Assembly: GCF_014202035.1 (NCBI RefSeq) | Contig: NZ_JACHFR010000001.1 | Coordinates: 682,001 to 746,000 of the forward strand | DNA length: 64,000 nucleotides | Origin: Treponema rectale | Lineage (GTDB): Bacteria > Spirochaetota > Spirochaetia > Treponematales > Treponemataceae | Direction: 5' to 3' | Part shown: one piece after another, positions 35,629 through 44,324 of the stretch | How the letters are laid out: each line of letters opens with the position of its first letter | How positions within the stretch are numbered: the first letter of the stretch is position 1 | Made by a program: the position numbers and the translations under genes | The notes under the pieces: generated by a model | What the model was told of the DNA's origin: nothing | Database searches by the model: none | The model's input: the letters and a program-made list of their open reading frames with translations, nothing else

Positions 35629-37126
35629 TAAGCATAGCCTCCAGTGCTTTTTTGTCTGTCTTTCCGTTTTTTGTCATAGGGAATTCTTTTACCCATATAA
35701 AGTCGGAAGGTACCATATAGGCAGGAAGAGTCTGCTTGATTAAAGTAACTATTTCCTTTTTTTCTGTTTCTGTACCCGTGTAAAATGCGGTAATTTTATT
35801 TTCTGCAAATATGCAGCAGGTTCTGGTAATGTTCGGATGTTTAGAAACGGCTCCTTCTATTTCTCCAAGCTCAATACGGTGTCCCATATGTTTGATCTGA
35901 GTATCTTTACGGCCGATATAGTAAAGAAGTCCGTCATCTCCGTATTTTGCAAGATCTCCTGTCCTGTAAATGCGTTCAAAGCGTTTTTTCTGTACAGGAT
36001 TCTGAGTGAATACAGAAGCAGTCTTCTCTTCGTTATTTATGTATCCGAGAGCAACGCAGGTTCCGGAAACACAAAGTTCTCCTTCCGTATTTTTTTCTGT
36101 AACGAGAGTATCGTTTTCATCCAGCAGGAAAACCCTTTCATTTTTGAAAGGTATGCCGATTGGAAGAACCTCATAATCTGCATCTGCCGGTATTTTGAAA
36201 TAAGTACAGTTGCAGGTTATTTCTGTAGGTCCGTAAAGATTTACGTATTGTGCTGAAGGTACGTACTGCTTCCAGATATCAAGCTGCTTTTTAGGCATTA
36301 CTTCTCCGGAGAACATTATTTTTTTAAGACTGGTCGGAACTTTATAAGAAAAACCGTTCAGGGTAGAAACCATGCACAGTGCGCTTACGGCCCATATAAG
36401 TGTGGTAATCTGTCTTTCTTCAAGATAGTCCAGAAGTTTTACCGGCATTGAAAAGAACATTTTCGGAACCAGATGAACTGTTGCGCCGGTAAATACTGCA
36501 GAAAAAATATCTTTTACTGAAACATCAAAATCAAAAGGAGCCTGGTTTGCAATGTTTTCTTCCGGTGAAATCTCAAAGGTTTCCGTAAAGCACTGTATGA
36601 AATCTATAACCGAACGGTGGGATACGGCGACGGCTTTCGGAACTCCTGTTGAGCCGGAGGTAAAGTTTGCATATACGGCATCTGTATCAATTATTGAAAG
36701 ACGGCGTTCAGCGGAATATGCATAGTTGTTTTCAGAAAGAAGCTGTTCAACCTGGTCTGTAAAAACCGGAGTAACATTAAGGCCTGAAAGTTTTTTTTCA
36801 AAACGGCGGTCTGCAATTACACTGGATGCGTCAAGGGTAGTAAACATTGATGTAAGGCGGGTGTCCGGAAATGTTGCATCAAAGAAGGAGTAAAAGCATC
36901 CTGCATAAAGGGCTGCAAAAAAATATGTAACTGTTTTGACGTTTTTATCTGTCATTACCGGAACGGCTTCTCCCGGCTTAAAGTGTTCTGCAATAACGCA
37001 GGAAAGTGCCTTTGCTTTTTCTGTAAGTTCTTTCCACGTAATTGAGGAGGTAACATCTGCAAAAGCTGTTTTATCAGGAAACTTTTCTGCTGTTTCTTCA
37101 AGATAATCAAGTACTGTATATTTCAT
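35615..37126 (-). CDS. stand-alone amino-acid adenylation enzyme (DltA-like)
   Basis: The 503-residue AMP-forming ligase has core motifs in order: A3 NFTSGSTGVPKAVAVSH (about 153-169), A4 NQAPFDFDVSVKDIF with the Asp that normally binds the amino group, A5 NLYGPTEITCNCTYF, A7 YRTGDLAKYGDDG, A8 IKHMGHRIELGEIE, A10 with a C-terminal Lys (MTKNGKTDKK). The overall family closest in pattern is DltA (D-Ala ligase). No condensation or carrier domain is fused. It should activate an amino acid and load the carrier made by the third gene. Specificity cannot be read reliably by eye. Confidence 0.85.
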   Translation of the reverse strand: MKYTVLDYLEETAEKFPDKTAFADVTSSITWKELTEKAKALSCVIAEHFKPGEAVPVMTDKNVKTVTYFFAALYAGCFYSFFDATFPDTRLTSMFTTLDASSVIADRRFEKKLSGLNVTPVFTDQVEQLLSENNYAYSAERRLSIIDTDAVYANFTSGSTGVPKAVAVSHRSVIDFIQCFTETFEISPEENIANQAPFDFDVSVKDIFSAVFTGATVHLVPKMFFSMPVKLLDYLEERQITTLIWAVSALCMVSTLNGFSYKVPTSLKKIMFSGEVMPKKQLDIWKQYVPSAQYVNLYGPTEITCNCTYFKIPADADYEVLPIGIPFKNERVFLLDENDTLVTEKNTEGELCVSGTCVALGYINNEEKTASVFTQNPVQKKRFERIYRTGDLAKYGDDGLLYYIGRKDTQIKHMGHRIELGEIEGAVSKHPNITRTCCIFAENKITAFYTGTETEKKEIVTLIKQTLPAYMVPSDFIWVKEFPMTKNGKTDKKALEAMLNESA

Positions 37127-37150
37127 AAATTCCCGTCCGGTGAAGTTTAA

Positions 37151-37528
37151 TTATTTTTTTATTGAAGCCTGAATGCTGGCAACTGGCAGAGGAGGAAGAT
37201 TAACGTCTTTCAGCATGGAATTGAAATCCTGCCAGTATAAAAGGTATGTCTGCCGGAAGATTTCATTTGCTGAAGCGTCCTGATCATAAGTTTCTCCCGA
37301 TTCAAGTGAAGCAAAAATAAAATATGCAAGGCGGGCTGAAGCAATGTTTTTCTGTTCTTCGTTTTCAATGTTAAGGTCGACTTCTATTACACATGAGAAT
37401 TTATCAAGGTTATCAGCAGGAGGGGGCATAAGGTTAATCCTGTTTACCTTCATATGGAGTTTACTTGTCGGCTGAAGGTCATTTCTGCTTATGCTTTTTT
37501 CTTTAGTGATGATGTGGTCAATTTTCAT
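37151..37528 (-). CDS. small protein, possibly SecB-like, first gene of the adenylation cassette
   Basis: The 125-residue protein has a beta-rich first half (KLHMKVNRINLMPP, CVIEVDLNIEN) and a helical end with IFRQTYLLYWQDFNSMLK and LPPLPVAS. Strand order plus the closing L-P-x-L-P tail recall the SecB-like chaperone fold, but the match is weak by eye. An AAGGA site stands seven bases before the ATG. It lies 24 bp upstream of the adenylation gene on the same strand, so it is probably co-transcribed. If SecB-like, it might hold a secreted product; this is inference only. Confidence 0.45.
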   Translation of the reverse strand: MKIDHIITKEKSISRNDLQPTSKLHMKVNRINLMPPPADNLDKFSCVIEVDLNIENEEQKNIASARLAYFIFASLESGETYDQDASANEIFRQTYLLYWQDFNSMLKDVNLPPLPVASIQASIKK

Positions 37529-37543
37529 TTATGCTGTCCTTAT

Positions 37544-37585
37544 AAAAAAGTGTACTCCAGAAAACGCTGAGAAATTCTGGAGTAC
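37544..37585. terminator. hairpin with T-run on both sides, thrC terminator and possible cassette attenuator
   Basis: A perfect 11-bp stem, GTACTCCAGAA (37552-37562) / TTCTGGAGTAC (37575-37585), is bordered on the minus strand by TTTTTT and then directly by the AAGGA ribosome site of the gene starting at 37528. It must end most thrC transcripts. Readthrough or control of the stem would set expression of the cassette. T-run on the plus side is seven bases away. Confidence 0.85.
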
Positions 37586-37641
37586 AGTCCGCTTTTTTTT
37601 ACGAACACTTTCTTTTTAGTTTTATTTTTACTGACTGCTGA

Positions 37642-39057
37642 TTAAAGGGAGCTCATGAGATATTCCTTGAAGCTCTCATAATCCTTTTCCATAGGAATGG
37701 CATTGTCAGGAAGGGACATTACCTTTTCAAGTCTTTCCGGCATGCTTGGTTCTCTTCCGATTGCCTTTACGACAGTTGCGCCGAATTTTGCAGGAGCGGC
37801 AGTTTCAAGAATGATGCCTACTGCTTTTTTATCAGCTGCAGCTTTTCCCCATTCAGGAACATTTGCTGTAAGTCCCGGTTCATTTATGTCTGTTTTTAAT
37901 GTTCCATTGATGAGTTCAGCCATTTTACCGCCGCGGATATCGTTCCATGCTTTCCAGCCCACTGCTCCGTGAGGATCAATGATGTATCCTGTATTTGAAT
38001 GGCAGGAACGTATTGCATCAAGAGTTCCTTCATCATCAGTCCAGTAAGAAGCAAAGAGAGAGCGAACCTGTTCCAGTGAATACATTGCGCTGATTCTTTC
38101 GTAGTTACTTGGTGCACCTACATCCATTGCATTGCTGAGGGTAGAAACTGAAGGACGTGCTTCATAATTACCGGTAGCAATCCAGTCAGGAACCGTGTGG
38201 TTTGAATTTGTAGCGGCAACGAAACCTGCAATTGGTGCTCCCATTTCGCGGGCGATAAGTCCGGAAGTCAGGTTTCCGAAGTTTCCGCTCGGTACAATAC
38301 AGATTATTGATGGATTTTCAATCTTGCTGTCCTGAGGAATGCGGTTCTTAACTACAAGGGAAGAATACATATAATAGAAACTCTGAGGAAGAAGACGGGA
38401 AATGTTTATTGAGTTTGCAGATGAAAGGCGGAATTTGTTTCTGAGTTCAGTATCTGTGAATGCTGTCTTTACAAGTTTCTGACAGTCATCAAAAGTTCCC
38501 TTTACTTTAAGGGCACGAACGTTTCCTGTGAAGGTTGAAAGCTGTTTTTCCTGAAGAGGAGAAATCTTTCCGTCCGGATAAAGAATGGTTACGTCAATGC
38601 CTGGTACATTATGGAAGGCGCTTCCTACAGCAGAACCGGTATCTCCGGAAGTTGCAACAAGAATGTGAAGATTGTCATTTTCGTTTCTGTTGAAATAAGA
38701 CATTACGCGGGCCATGAATCTTGCACCGAAATCTTTGAAAGCGCATGTAGGACCGTGGAAAAGTTCAAGGACATAAGTTACCGGATCAACAGGTACAACC
38801 TGGGATGTAAACGGATAGGCATCGATTATGAGAGATTCAAGGTCTGCATCAGGAATTTCTCCCTCAACATAAGGTTTAGCCATATTGAAGGCTACTTCCC
38901 TGAATGAAGGTTCCGGAATCCTGTTGATGAATGAACTTTCAAGTTTCGGGAATTCTACAGGAATGTAAAGTCCACCTGTAGAAGCATTCATTCCGTTCAT
39001 TACGGCAGTCTGAAAATTTACTTTTACGCTTTTATCACGGGTATCTGTGTAAATCAT
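37642..39057 (-). CDS. thrC: threonine synthase
   Basis: The 471-residue PLP enzyme converts O-phosphohomoserine to threonine. It has the lysine motif (PTCAFKDFGARFMARVM), glycine-rich phosphate loop (VATSGDTGSAVG) and VPSGNFGNLTSGLIA. Start ATG 39057 is chosen because GAGGAAG lies five bases upstream (residue 8 of the longer reading that begins at 39078). Length is that of the long bacterial/yeast-type ThrC. It is a separate transcript from the cassette downstream because a strong hairpin follows. Confidence 0.96.
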   Translation of the reverse strand: MIYTDTRDKSVKVNFQTAVMNGMNASTGGLYIPVEFPKLESSFINRIPEPSFREVAFNMAKPYVEGEIPDADLESLIIDAYPFTSQVVPVDPVTYVLELFHGPTCAFKDFGARFMARVMSYFNRNENDNLHILVATSGDTGSAVGSAFHNVPGIDVTILYPDGKISPLQEKQLSTFTGNVRALKVKGTFDDCQKLVKTAFTDTELRNKFRLSSANSINISRLLPQSFYYMYSSLVVKNRIPQDSKIENPSIICIVPSGNFGNLTSGLIAREMGAPIAGFVAATNSNHTVPDWIATGNYEARPSVSTLSNAMDVGAPSNYERISAMYSLEQVRSLFASYWTDDEGTLDAIRSCHSNTGYIIDPHGAVGWKAWNDIRGGKMAELINGTLKTDINEPGLTANVPEWGKAAADKKAVGIILETAAPAKFGATVVKAIGREPSMPERLEKVMSLPDNAIPMEKDYESFKEYLMSSL

Positions 39058-39167
39058 GTTCTTCCTCAATACATTCAATAGTTCTTTAAATAAGAACGCA
39101 AGTAATATAGCAGAAAATCATATATAGTTCAATCTTTTGAACTTCCGGCGATGACTCCGGCTTAAAA

Positions 39168-39848
39168 TCAGGACAGGAGTATGAAAATAAACAGTGTCAT
39201 GTTGTAGATGAAGTGGGCTGCCGTTCCGCTTGAAACACTTCCGGTTTTTATCCTGCAGAGTCTCAGGAAGATTCCGCATATGAATGCGTTTGCAACTGCC
39301 GCAATTCCCAGATAAAGGTGTCCGAGGGCAAAAAGCATCAGGGTAAGCAGTTCAAATAGAATTTTAATGTACTTATTTTCTGTAAAGGAAAGCAGGCTTT
39401 CCGGAACAGTCTGACGGTATATTACCTCTTCGTAATAGGAGGCACAGAATACGTTTATTATCAGGAAGAGGATGTTTGTAATTCCCGGCGAGATGTTCTG
39501 AAGGTTCTGATCTGAGTGGGAAAGAAGCTGGGGAAGAAAGAGGGACAGTACGGTTATGGCTGCGTAGGTGAACATAAGCAGTCCTATTGTAATGCTGGTC
39601 CACTGAAGGTGATTCAGTATGACGGAAAAGAAATTTTTTCTGGCAGGGACTTCCCGGGGTTTGAGGAATATTCTCCATTCGGCGTCAAGAATGAGGGCAA
39701 GAAACAGCTGTACAAGAGAAAAAAAAGAGAAGGAAAAGATTGCAGACATCTGTCCTGAAGAGGAGACCGTGAGCGTAGGCAGTACAAGAAGGATAAGTAC
39801 TGCACATAATTGAATCAAGATGTATTTTTTTTTCATTTGTGCTATCAT
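39168..39848 (-). CDS. CPBP-family intramembrane metalloprotease
   Basis: The 226-residue membrane protein has about six hydrophobic helices. CPBP motifs are clear: the glutamate pair and arginine (YYEEVIYRQ), a histidine helix (LFALGHLYLG) and a second histidine (AHFIYN). Such proteases process prenylated or other substrates within the membrane; no partner is obvious. Start is uncertain: ATG 39848 is the longest, ATG 39836 also possible; neither has a good ribosome site. Divergent from the PilZ gene with only 31 bp between them. Confidence 0.85.
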   Translation of the reverse strand: MIAQMKKKYILIQLCAVLILLVLPTLTVSSSGQMSAIFSFSFFSLVQLFLALILDAEWRIFLKPREVPARKNFFSVILNHLQWTSITIGLLMFTYAAITVLSLFLPQLLSHSDQNLQNISPGITNILFLIINVFCASYYEEVIYRQTVPESLLSFTENKYIKILFELLTLMLFALGHLYLGIAAVANAFICGIFLRLCRIKTGSVSSGTAAHFIYNMTLFIFILLS

Positions 39849-39879
39849 ACAGAAATACTAAAAAAATGGCGAGGACAAT

Positions 39880-40959
39880 GTGATTTATTTATTACCGCTT
39901 CTGTCGGCTATGCTTCTTACCCTGGTCCTTATAAAACTCAGCAGCATATTCAAGAAGAAGACTGCTTTTTTTTCACTTGGAAAGGATTACGGATTTACTT
40001 TTACGGAGATGGTCACTTTATGGAAACTTGCGGAAAGATGCGCTCATACTGCTCCTGAAATCCTTTTTGATTCTCTTCCTGAACTTGACAGATGTATAAA
40101 ATTGTATATAGATACTGCAAAAAAGGACGGACGTTACGAAAGCTTTACGACCCAGAAGTTCCTTGAAAAGCTTTATTCCTTCAGGTCAAAGGTTTCCGTT
40201 GAATATGACCGGAAACAGGGAATCCGTTCATCAAGACAGATAAGCAGGGGACAGAAACTCAGGATACTTGTTCCGGGATCAGGAATTTTCAGTTCCAGAG
40301 TTGTTGATGTTTCCAGGGAACTTGTCGTGTCTCTTCCGGTTCAGGCAGGTACGTCAGTAAAAATGACCAGTTCAATGAAAAGGGCCTGGTGGGAAGGAAA
40401 AAAAATTGCCGTTTACTTCTGGCGTAAAAATGATGCTGCTTATGTTTTTGATTCAACGGTGTTCGGCTCCTCCAGTAAAAACGGAGAAAGCTGCCTGTTC
40501 CTTCAGCACAGCGACAGTCTTGAGCGGACTCAGAAAAGGCAGGCCATACGGTCATCCTGCGAACTTCCTGCTTCAATGTATTTTACCGGTCCTTCGGCTC
40601 CTTATGAACCGGCAGGTGACGGAGAAGAAGGATACAGGTGCCTCATAGAAGACATCAGTGAAAAAGGTGCCATGATAAGGGTTGGCGGTAAATGCCGGGG
40701 TAATTCCTTTCTCAAGCTTCAGTTTGATATGGACGGAAATTTTATCCTGATGCAGGGAAGCGTAAAGTCTGTTGAATACAACAAGTATATGAATCAGTCC
40801 CGCATTCATTTTGAATGTTCCAGAATTTCATCAGACATGAAAAAAATGATTCTTGCCTATGTATACCGTCTTGATGTGATGAATGAAGAACAGAAAGAAA
40901 TTATGACGTTCATTAATGAAGATGAGAAAGAGGAAGAAAAAAAGGCTTCTGACACTTGA
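39880..40959 (+). CDS. membrane-anchored PilZ-domain c-di-GMP receptor
   Basis: The 359-residue protein has an N-terminal membrane helix (3-20), a helical segment (about 35-110), a YcgR/PilZN-like beta domain (about 115-210) and a C-terminal PilZ domain (about 213-345). c-di-GMP residues are present: R216-T-Q-K-R220 (RxxxR) and D258-I-S-E-K-G263 (D/NxSxxG). The start is GTG 39880 with GAGGA four to five bases upstream. In spirochaetes PilZ proteins modulate motility and virulence; the window also encodes the cyclase and phosphodiesterase that set c-di-GMP. It is followed by the HEAT-like gene and then a long same-strand run. Confidence 0.88.
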   Translation: MIYLLPLLSAMLLTLVLIKLSSIFKKKTAFFSLGKDYGFTFTEMVTLWKLAERCAHTAPEILFDSLPELDRCIKLYIDTAKKDGRYESFTTQKFLEKLYSFRSKVSVEYDRKQGIRSSRQISRGQKLRILVPGSGIFSSRVVDVSRELVVSLPVQAGTSVKMTSSMKRAWWEGKKIAVYFWRKNDAAYVFDSTVFGSSSKNGESCLFLQHSDSLERTQKRQAIRSSCELPASMYFTGPSAPYEPAGDGEEGYRCLIEDISEKGAMIRVGGKCRGNSFLKLQFDMDGNFILMQGSVKSVEYNKYMNQSRIHFECSRISSDMKKMILAYVYRLDVMNEEQKEIMTFINEDEKEEEKKASDT

Positions 40960-41014
40960 AAATATAGGGTGTACCATTAAAATGGATGTGAAAGATATTA
41001 TTAAGGAGAGGGTA

Positions 41015-42169
41015 ATGAAAAAAACGGAAATAAACGGAATCAGGAAAATTGCAGTTTATGGAATTATGTTTTTAAGCTCCCTTCCTTTTTTTTCGCTGGA
41101 CAGGCAGCTTGAAATTGATTATGTAAAAGGCAGCATAGAGGATAAGGTTTCTGCCGTAAAACAGAGTGCGCTTCTGGGAGATTATACCCTGAATGTACGG
41201 GCCATAGATTTTTATATTGAAAATAAAGAACTTCTTGAACAGGATGAGGAACTTAAAAAGCTTCTTCTTGAATCTGTAAAAACTCTGGGACCTGCATATT
41301 CAGGTGATGTGGCATCAAAACTCTGCCGGATATTTAAGGAAAATTCTGACTCCGAGGTCCGTAAGGCTGTGATTGAAAAATTTTCTGATTACAGCAGCGC
41401 CAACAGTGTTTCTCTTGTAAATTCATATCTTTCAGAGCAGATAAAGAATAATGCTCCTGCAGATGATGTCGTTCTGGCTTCAGTCAAATATCTTCAGTTA
41501 AAGGGAAACGTTACTTCTTTCAGGCTTATTTTTGTTGCAGACATTCTTGGAATGTGGGAAGAGCATTCTTCAGAACTGGCGCAGGCCTGGGGACCTCTTG
41601 CAAATAATTCAGAAAATGAAGTGCTCCAGGTACTTCAGACTTCTTCCTTTGACCAGAAACTTTTGATTTTAAGGGCGGTTCAGAAAAATCCATATGTTTC
41701 AAAAAAAATCAGATCAGAAGTTGCGGAAAATGCATTATCGGAGGCTATATATAATATAGGGGAAACTTCTGATGTGATCATTGAACTGCAGAAGGAATCG
41801 CTTGAAGTTATTTCTGCTTCCCAGTGGACAAGGGCAGCTTCTCTTGCCACGGATTATTTTTCTGTTGCAAGAACGGAATATGAAAACGGCCATATGACTG
41901 CAGAGGATTTTGCTTCAGTCATTACCAATGTTGCTGCCATAGCTTCTGACGAAACCGGACGCGTGCTTTCTGAATATCTGGACTTTCTCAACAAGAGCAA
42001 GGAATTTTCAAATGCTCCTGTTGAAGCCGTCGTGCTTTCCGTCATTAATGCTCTCGGAGGTTTAGGGGATAAGACAGCCTTTGATTACCTTCTTTACGTA
42101 ACGTATCTTGATTATTCTCCGGAGGTTATAACGGCTGCCAGAAATGCCCTTGCCAAACTTAAGTGGTAA
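41015..42169 (+). CDS. exported alpha-helical protein, HEAT-like repeats
   Basis: The 384-residue protein has a signal peptide-like start (KKTEINGIRKIAVYGIMFLS). The rest is nearly all helix in repeated pairs of about 35-40 residues (e.g. EVRKAVIEKFSDYSS; SPEVITAARNALAK), as in HEAT/ARM solenoids. Function is unknown; solenoids usually bind partner proteins. Start ATG 41015 is chosen because AAGGAGAG lies six bases upstream; the longer frame from 40916 overlaps the PilZ gene and would have no signal peptide. The stop overlaps the ComEC-like start. Confidence 0.7.
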   Translation: MKKTEINGIRKIAVYGIMFLSSLPFFSLDRQLEIDYVKGSIEDKVSAVKQSALLGDYTLNVRAIDFYIENKELLEQDEELKKLLLESVKTLGPAYSGDVASKLCRIFKENSDSEVRKAVIEKFSDYSSANSVSLVNSYLSEQIKNNAPADDVVLASVKYLQLKGNVTSFRLIFVADILGMWEEHSSELAQAWGPLANNSENEVLQVLQTSSFDQKLLILRAVQKNPYVSKKIRSEVAENALSEAIYNIGETSDVIIELQKESLEVISASQWTRAASLATDYFSVARTEYENGHMTAEDFASVITNVAAIASDETGRVLSEYLDFLNKSKEFSNAPVEAVVLSVINALGGLGDKTAFDYLLYVTYLDYSPEVITAARNALAKLKW

Positions 42170-43428
42170 CATTTCGTTTAAGAAATCCTTTTGTCCTTAG
42201 TGCTGCTGTCGTGGCGGCACTGATTTACTGCGGTTCGTTGAAACTTTCACCTTCACAGCCATTTATGTCCTCCATACGGGAATCTGATTTAACCGGTGTT
42301 GAAGGTTCTGTCTGTTCAAATCCTGTAATGATTTCATCAGGTAAATACTATTCCGTCAAACTCAGGACTTTTTCATGTTCAGGATATTGTGGCGGTTCTT
42401 CAGTGACAGGCTCTGCTTCCGGAATACTTACAGTATTTTTGCCGGATGAATATGTGGAAAATCTTTATCCCGGAAAACTGTATTCAGACAGTGACAGCGG
42501 CGGTGTCCTTGCAGAAGCCGGGGAAATTCTTTTCGTAAAGGGAAGGTTTTCTGACTCACGCCGTGTTTTTTATGCAGCGGAAGTTTTTGCTCATGGACAC
42601 GAAAAATCTTTTGCCGGTCACATAAAGCATTTCAGGGCATTGTGCCGGCTTAATTTCAGGCGACTCATGTATTCCTGGGGAAAGGCTGGAGGCCTTGTCC
42701 TGTCTCTTCTTTCCGGTTCTCGGGATTTTCTTGAGGATGGAATTGCTGAAGCGTTTATGCTTGCAGGACTTTCTCATGTTCTTGCCTTAAGCGGAATGCA
42801 TCTTTCTTTCTTTTCAGGAATAGCGGGATTTACAGGAAAACTCATACTGGGAAAACGTTTTTCTTTTTTTTCAGGAACGGCAGGAACTGTTTTCTTTATT
42901 TGGTTTGCAGGATTTTCTCCGTCGCTGTTCCGTGCCTTTTTATGCTTCCTCATACTGGCAGCCTGTAATTTTTCTTCCTGCAGGGAACCTGATATGTTCT
43001 GCATTTTATGCTGTGCATTTTTAATTCATGTATGTATTTTTCCTGAGGATGTATATTCCGCTGCATTCATTCTGTCTTATGGAGCTTTAGCCGGAATACT
43101 TTTGTTTTCTGATTTCTGCAGAAAACCTTTTATGGCCTTTGCCGGTGAAAAGCTCTCTTCTTCATTAGGTGCATCCGCCGCAGCTCAGAGTGCAACGGCA
43201 CCGCTGTCTTTTTTACTGTTCAAAACCTTCAGTCCTGCAGGAATTGCCGCATCAGTTATTGTTTCTCCTCTGATAAGTTTCTTTATGACCTTTTCACTTT
43301 TTTCTGTAGTTTTAAGCCTGGCAGTACCTTTCCTTTCATCATGGTTTGGCATTATAATGAACGGGCTTTATTATGGAATAGTTTTAATTGTAAAGTTCTT
43401 TGCGATTATTCCATGTGTACGGCTATAA
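42163..43428 (+). CDS. ComEC/Rec2-like membrane protein without a metallo-beta-lactamase domain
   Basis: The 421-residue polytopic protein has an OB-like N-terminal region after the first helix and a Competence-domain core with GLSHVLALSGMHLS and FSPSLFRAFL. About nine more hydrophobic helices follow. The C-terminal nuclease domain of long ComEC proteins is missing, as in several other bacteria. It may transport DNA strands across the inner membrane, but no other competence gene is in the window. The start is GTG 42163, overlapping the HEAT-like gene's stop; no strong ribosome site. Confidence 0.8.
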   Translation: MVTFRLRNPFVLSAAVVAALIYCGSLKLSPSQPFMSSIRESDLTGVEGSVCSNPVMISSGKYYSVKLRTFSCSGYCGGSSVTGSASGILTVFLPDEYVENLYPGKLYSDSDSGGVLAEAGEILFVKGRFSDSRRVFYAAEVFAHGHEKSFAGHIKHFRALCRLNFRRLMYSWGKAGGLVLSLLSGSRDFLEDGIAEAFMLAGLSHVLALSGMHLSFFSGIAGFTGKLILGKRFSFFSGTAGTVFFIWFAGFSPSLFRAFLCFLILAACNFSSCREPDMFCILCCAFLIHVCIFPEDVYSAAFILSYGALAGILLFSDFCRKPFMAFAGEKLSSSLGASAAAQSATAPLSFLLFKTFSPAGIAASVIVSPLISFFMTFSLFSVVLSLAVPFLSSWFGIIMNGLYYGIVLIVKFFAIIPCVRL

Positions 43429-43449
43429 ATCAGTCATTGAGGTTTTGAA

Positions 43450-44322
43450 GTGGGACATCCAGATTATAATTCTCCGTCAGAGTTAAAGAATTTTCTTGAC
43501 AGCCATGAAATGGGAATGCAGAAAAAATTCGGACAGAATTTTATGATAAATGAAGCTGCAAGAAAACGTATTATTGAAAGTTTAAAACTTACGGCTTCTG
43601 ATTCTGTCTGGGAAATTGGTCCCGGTTTAGGATGCATGACTGAACTTATTCTTGAAAGCAATGCAAAACTTACTGTCTTTGAAATTGACAGGGGGTTTAT
43701 TTCCTGCTTAAAGGAATTTTTTTCTGATAAGCTTTCGTCAGGTTCCTTTTCAATTGTTGAAGGGGATGTTTTAAAAAACTGGAAGAAACAGAAAAATGAG
43801 AATCCGGCCGTAAAACTTTTCGGAAACCTTCCATATAACATTGCAGCTACCTTTATTGCAGACACCATAGCAGACGGCCTTGTTTTTGACCGATGTGTTT
43901 TTACCGTACAGAAAGAAGTTGCAATGCGGATGTGGGCAAAACCGAAGGAGGAGAATTATTCCTCATTCAGCGTATTGTGCCAGTATTTTTATGATGTGGA
44001 AAAAGGCTTTGAATTAGGTCCTGGAAATTTCTGGCCTAAACCGAATGTTTCTTCTCATTCAGTAATTTTTACAAAAAAACAGGATTTTAAAAGTACCTGC
44101 AGTACAGCAGCTTTTGTAAAAATGGTACACGCACTTTTTTCTGCAAGAAGAAAAACCATTGCAAATAATATAAAGTCAATTTTAAATTCTGATATTAACG
44201 CAGATGATTTTTTTGAGAGGGCTGGTATCGATAAAGGCCTGCGTGCAGAAACTTTAAGTACTGATGATTTTATCCGCCTTGCAACGGTATATGAAAAAAT
44301 GAATAACAAAAAAGGAGAGTAA
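43450..44322 (+). CDS. rsmA: 16S rRNA adenine dimethyltransferase (KsgA)
   Basis: The 290-residue methyltransferase has motif I WEIGPGLGCMTELIL, motif IV FGNLPYNIAATF, and the family N-terminus (MQKKFGQNFMIN). It dimethylates two adjacent adenines in helix 45 during 30S assembly. The start is GTG 43450 with TGAGG upstream; 21 bp after the ComEC-like gene and two bases before yggS. Length is normal for KsgA. Confidence 0.96.
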   Translation: MGHPDYNSPSELKNFLDSHEMGMQKKFGQNFMINEAARKRIIESLKLTASDSVWEIGPGLGCMTELILESNAKLTVFEIDRGFISCLKEFFSDKLSSGSFSIVEGDVLKNWKKQKNENPAVKLFGNLPYNIAATFIADTIADGLVFDRCVFTVQKEVAMRMWAKPKEENYSSFSVLCQYFYDVEKGFELGPGNFWPKPNVSSHSVIFTKKQDFKSTCSTAAFVKMVHALFSARRKTIANNIKSILNSDINADDFFERAGIDKGLRAETLSTDDFIRLATVYEKMNNKKGE

Positions 44323-44324
44323 TT

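Noticed and set aside
34218-37126. Reading the cassette as a dlt (D-alanylation) operon
   Set aside because: No dltB or dltD; a PLP decarboxylase is inserted between ligase and carrier; treponemes lack teichoic acids.
40916-41014. Longer N-terminus for the HEAT-like protein
   Set aside because: It overlaps the PilZ gene and hides the signal peptide; the internal ATG at 41015 has a clear ribosome site.
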